Assembly (NCBI GenBank): GCA_964525485.1
Contig: CAZGHH010000004.1
Span: 1 to 55,165, forward strand
Reading direction: 5' to 3'
DNA: 55,165 nt
Source of the DNA: DAONBD01 sp964525485
Lineage (GTDB): Bacteria; Patescibacteriota; Gracilibacteria; UBA1369; LOWO2-01-FULL-3
The notes under the pieces were generated by a model, which saw only the letters and a list, made by a program, of their open reading frames with translations, did no database searches and was not told the DNA's origin. A program made the translations under genes and the position numbers. Of this stretch, positions 52,581 to 55,165 are shown piece by piece. The number at the start of each line of letters is the position of its first letter. Position 1 is the stretch's first letter.

Positions 52581-53609
52581 ATGCTTATAAGGGAGTTGCT
52601 TTCGAAAGGGGGCGAACAGCTTGGGCGTGAAATGAGTACTCGTGGAAAGGTGCGTGCAGAGGGTAGTCGCAAAAGAAACGTTCGCGCACTTGAAACCGAA
52701 CTTGTTTTGGCGCATGTTCTCGGAATGTCGAGAGAGGAAGTTGTCGCGCATGATGATGTGGATGTGACGAGTGAACTTTCTTTGAAGCTTTTTTATAAAT
52801 ATCTGGATGAGTTAAAAGATGGCAAGCCACTCGCTTATATTTTGAAAAGCAAGGAATTCTATGGGATGGATTTTTATGTGGATGAAAGGGTTTTGGTTCC
52901 ACGTCCTGAGACGGAAATGCTTGTGGATGGGGTTTTGCAGTATTTGAATGAGAGAACTTTTGTGGATGATTCGTATGTTAGTCGAGTCGTGGATGGAGCT
53001 GAGTCTGTTTATGAATCGGTAGATTTGGGACGTGATTTTCATGTGCTGGATATTGGCACCGGGTCCGGCTGTGTGATCTCTGCAATTTTGCACAACTTTG
53101 ATAATTCAGTTGGTGTCGCATGTGATATTTCGACTGATGCTTTGGCAGTCGCTCGTGAAAATTTAGCTTATCATGGACTTGAGGATCGCTGTGAATTGGT
53201 TGAAAGTGATTTGTTATCCGCTTTTGATGATGGGGAAAAGTTTGACGTGATTGTAACGAATCCACCGTATGTGGCCGAGGTGGGTGATGATAAAAATTTT
53301 ACTGCCGATCCGAATGTTGTGAAGTGGGAACCTAGTGGAGCTTTATATGCTGGAGCTGATGGAATGGATGTGTATAAAAAACTTGTTCAACAGTTGATTG
53401 AGAAGAGGATAGGTTTTAATCTGTTTGCGGGGGAATTTGGAGCCGGTCAAAAAGACGCTGTTTTGGAATTATTGAATAAAAATTTTATACAATGTGTGGC
53501 TGAGGATGGTAGTGATTGTTGTAGTCGTGATTGTGATGCGAGGTTTGAATTGGAAATTAAAAATGATTTAGCTGGAATTCCGAGAATTTTTATCGTGAGG
53601 AAGGTGTAA
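52581..53609 (+). CDS. prmC: Release-factor glutamine N5-methyltransferase PrmC
   Basis: PrmC methylates the glutamine of the GGQ motif in release factors RF1 and RF2. The N-terminal helical domain carries ETELVLAHVLGMSREE and KPLAYILKSKEFYGMDFYVDERVLVPRPETE, the family hallmark. The SAM-binding motif is VLDIGTGSGCVISAIL and the catalytic NPPY lies at 227-230 (IVTNPPYVAEV). At 342 aa it is longer than the usual 280. The excess is a basic N-terminal stretch, an insertion between the PRPETEM and SAM motifs, and a Cys-rich loop (DGSDCCSRDCDA) near the C-terminus. Its substrate RF1 is encoded 511 bases downstream. Confidence 0.94.
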   Translation: MLIRELLSKGGEQLGREMSTRGKVRAEGSRKRNVRALETELVLAHVLGMSREEVVAHDDVDVTSELSLKLFYKYLDELKDGKPLAYILKSKEFYGMDFYVDERVLVPRPETEMLVDGVLQYLNERTFVDDSYVSRVVDGAESVYESVDLGRDFHVLDIGTGSGCVISAILHNFDNSVGVACDISTDALAVARENLAYHGLEDRCELVESDLLSAFDDGEKFDVIVTNPPYVAEVGDDKNFTADPNVVKWEPSGALYAGADGMDVYKKLVQQLIEKRIGFNLFAGEFGAGQKDAVLELLNKNFIQCVAEDGSDCCSRDCDARFELEIKNDLAGIPRIFIVRKV

Positions 53610-54120
53610 AATTTTGTGATTGTTTTTGTATGTCTATAAATTTCACTATGAAAATTGTTTTTCAAGTTTTTTATTTGAATTTATAGCATTTTTATTTTTG
53701 TGTTTTCGTTATTTCCCATTGATCGATTTTTTATCGATGAGGTGTTTTGTAATGTGTTTTAAATAGTTGATTTTTATGCGATCTTTGTGTTCGTTTGTAT
53801 CGCTGTATCGATACAGCGATACAAATGTTAGATCAATTCATCTATTCTAGTCGTTTTCTTTGCGTTTTTTTTGTGGGGTAATTTGTGTTTTTGATCTATA
53901 GTGTGATGTTTGTGTGATTTTTTTAAAATTAATCTGTCATACGTTTTTGTTTGCTGTCGTTTTTAAAAAAATAGAGCGTTAAATTAAGCATATAATGCAC
54001 CCTTGGTACACCGTGGAATACTCAAAAATGTTTGTCGTATCAAAACTTTTTTGTAAAACCGATCTTTTGGTGTAAAATCTTTCGCGATGTGATCTGAATT
54101 GCGACGTAAACTAAATTGCC
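53610..54120. other. Gene-free spacer between prmC and prfA
   Basis: This very T-rich 511-bp region contains the second palindrome (53794-53825). It also contains a short ATCGAT inverted repeat near 53721-53738 and a TATAAT at 53991-53996 that could be the -10 of a prfA promoter, without a clear -35. The minus-strand open frame at 53984-54217 overlaps prfA and has no family character. I see no RNA gene. Confidence 0.55.
53794..53825. repeat. 30-bp perfect palindrome, copy 2 (32 bp here)
   Basis: The same spacerless palindrome as at 12373-12402, extended by one matching base pair at each end. Flanks are different apart from a few bases (TTCGxTTGTATCG). No T-run follows, and no ORF overlaps it. 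It lies about 296 bases upstream of prfA. Confidence 0.9.
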
Positions 54121-55165
54121 ATGTTAGACAAACTTTTAAAACTAGAAGCGGAATATACTGAAATTCAAGGAAAACTTTCTGATCCGGCGGTGATTGCGAA
54201 TATGAAAGAGTTCGCAAAACTTTCGCGGAGGTATAAAGAGTTGGATCGAATTGTTACTTTGGCAGGCCAATATCGTGCGGCGGAGAATTCATTAAAAGAT
54301 GCAGATGACGTCCTTTTGAACGAAAGCGATAAAGACATGAAAGAGCTTGCACAAGCCCAAAAGGATGAAGCGCTCGCTGCGCTCGCGCAACTTGACAAAG
54401 AAGTTGAAGAAGAATTACTTCCAAAAGATCCAAACGACTACAAAAATATTATTATGGAAATTCGTGCAGGTGCCGGCGGAGATGAAGCCGCACTTTTTGC
54501 TGGTGAACTGATGAGGATGTATATGAAATATGCTGAATCTAAAGGTTTTAAAGTTGAATTGATTGATAAAAGCGAAGGCGAACCAGGCTGCATTAAAGAG
54601 TCTATTTTTAATATTAATGGTGACGGAGCTTTTGCTGAATTTAAATATGAATCAGGTGTGCATCGCGTACAAAGAGTTCCGGTGACTGAAGCAAATGGGC
54701 GTGTACATACTTCTACCGCATCTGTAGCGGTTTTGCCGGAGGCTGAGGAAGTTGATATTGAAATTAATCCTGCTGATATCAGAATAGATGTATATCGTGC
54801 ATCAGGTGCCGGAGGTCAGCACGTCAATAAAACTGAATCCGCGGTGCGTCTGACTCATATTCCTAGCGGAGTGGTCGTGACGTGTCAGGATGAACGTTCA
54901 CAGCTCAAAAATCGCGAAAAAGCGATGTCTGTTTTGAGGTCACGTCTATATGCCGCTCAACAAGAAAAAAACGCTCAAGAATTGGGAGAAGCTAGATCTT
55001 CACAAATTGGCACTGGTGATCGAAGCGAAAAAATTCGTACTTATAATTTTCCTCAAGATAGAATTACAGATCATAGGATCCATCAAAATTATTCAAATCT
55101 TCCTGTCAGAATGGAAGGAGATATCGCTGACATCATTGTGGATTTGAAGAAGTGGAACAAAGAGC
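54121..55165 (+). CDS. prfA: Peptide chain release factor 1, nearly complete
   Basis: RF1 ends translation at UAA and UAG. The visible 348 residues start MLDKLLKLEAEYTEIQGKLS. The stop-codon-reading motif is PVT at 187-189 (RF1 type PxT). The GGQ that triggers peptide release is at 231-233 within ASGAGGQHVNKTES. HTSTASVAVLPE and GTGDRSEKIRTYNFP are also typical. The family is about 355-360 aa, so only a few C-terminal residues lie outside the window. There is no SD; TAAACT lies eight bases before the ATG. Confidence 0.97.
   Translation, partial: MLDKLLKLEAEYTEIQGKLSDPAVIANMKEFAKLSRRYKELDRIVTLAGQYRAAENSLKDADDVLLNESDKDMKELAQAQKDEALAALAQLDKEVEEELLPKDPNDYKNIIMEIRAGAGGDEAALFAGELMRMYMKYAESKGFKVELIDKSEGEPGCIKESIFNINGDGAFAEFKYESGVHRVQRVPVTEANGRVHTSTASVAVLPEAEEVDIEINPADIRIDVYRASGAGGQHVNKTESAVRLTHIPSGVVVTCQDERSQLKNREKAMSVLRSRLYAAQQEKNAQELGEARSSQIGTGDRSEKIRTYNFPQDRITDHRIHQNYSNLPVRMEGDIADIIVDLKKWNKE

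Noticed and set aside
53984..54217. 77-aa minus-strand frame before prfA
   Set aside because: It overlaps the start of prfA on the other strand and has no family character or promoter.
1..55165. UGA recoding as in Gracilibacteria/Absconditabacteria
   Set aside because: Long genes have no internal in-frame TGA, and several genes (tgt, DUF5674, the TSP3 gene, the FecR-like gene) end cleanly at TGA.
1..55165. CRISPR array or rRNA operon
   Set aside because: No regularly spaced direct repeats of CRISPR size and no 16S, 23S or 5S signatures were seen; the tandem repeat at 13280 has no spacers.

Overview
This is an AT-rich bacterial scaffold with one 10-base N gap (347-356), so it is probably a metagenome assembly. 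The gene set is compact, with short spacers and ATGA overlaps. It includes a gene for a TGA-independent release factor (RF1), and TGA serves as an ordinary stop (tgt, the DUF5674 gene, the TSP3 gene), so the code is standard. An RND pump without an outer-membrane channel gene, VirB4-like and prepilin-peptidase genes, very acidic surface proteins with thrombospondin type-3 repeats, and few Shine-Dalgarno (SD) sequences together suggest a Candidate Phyla Radiation (Patescibacteria) genome, possibly near Peregrinibacteria/Gracilibacteria. That placement is inference; no rRNA gene is present to confirm it.

Layout. 1-3.0 kb: type III restriction-modification pair (res truncated by the window edge, mod complete). 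3.3-7.2 kb: a Xer-type recombinase facing a priA-DUF5674-hypothetical operon. 7.2-12.1 kb: membrane-fusion protein, RND transporter and a small protein, behind a recognisable promoter. 12.1-13.4 kb: a mostly non-coding kilobase with a 30-bp perfect palindrome, a possible 60-aa gene, tRNA-Arg(UCG), hairpins and a tandem repeat copied from the secDF tail. 13.4-18.2 kb: a SecD-SecF fusion carrying an inserted parvulin domain, then a cupin mannose-6-phosphate isomerase and a mannose-1-phosphate guanylyltransferase. 18.4-22.2 kb: two paralogous membrane-anchored surface proteins and a small protein with a sortase-like tail. 22.3-42.4 kb: a long minus-strand housekeeping block (gpmA, prepilin peptidase, TPR protein, ruvC, pyk, glmS, pepP-like, pgi, ruvA, tgt, aroC, rpmE, glycosyltransferase, wecB, TSP3/PKD protein, gyrA). 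42.5-50.3 kb: a GGDEF protein, a VirB4-like ATPase, an S41 protease with SLH-like repeats and a large FecR-like membrane protein. 50.4-55.2 kb: gyrB, rpsU, prmC, a second copy of the palindrome, and prfA running off the end.

How the genes fit together. ManC, the cupin isomerase, GlmS, WecB and the GT4 glycosyltransferase point to a nucleotide-sugar supply for a surface polysaccharide. Pgi, GpmA and Pyk are glycolytic. RuvA, RuvC, PriA, GyrA and GyrB serve DNA repair and topology. PrmC is two genes from RF1, whose GGQ glutamine it is expected to methylate. SecDF with its built-in rotamase, the prepilin peptidase, the S41 protease and the TSP3/SLH proteins belong to envelope biogenesis.

The most unusual signals are the SecD-parvulin-SecF fusion, the pair of identical 30-bp palindromes 41 kb apart, the strong SD and coupled mini-ORF in front of rpsU in a window whose other genes mostly lack an SD, and a recurring TAACC-like motif just upstream of start codons.
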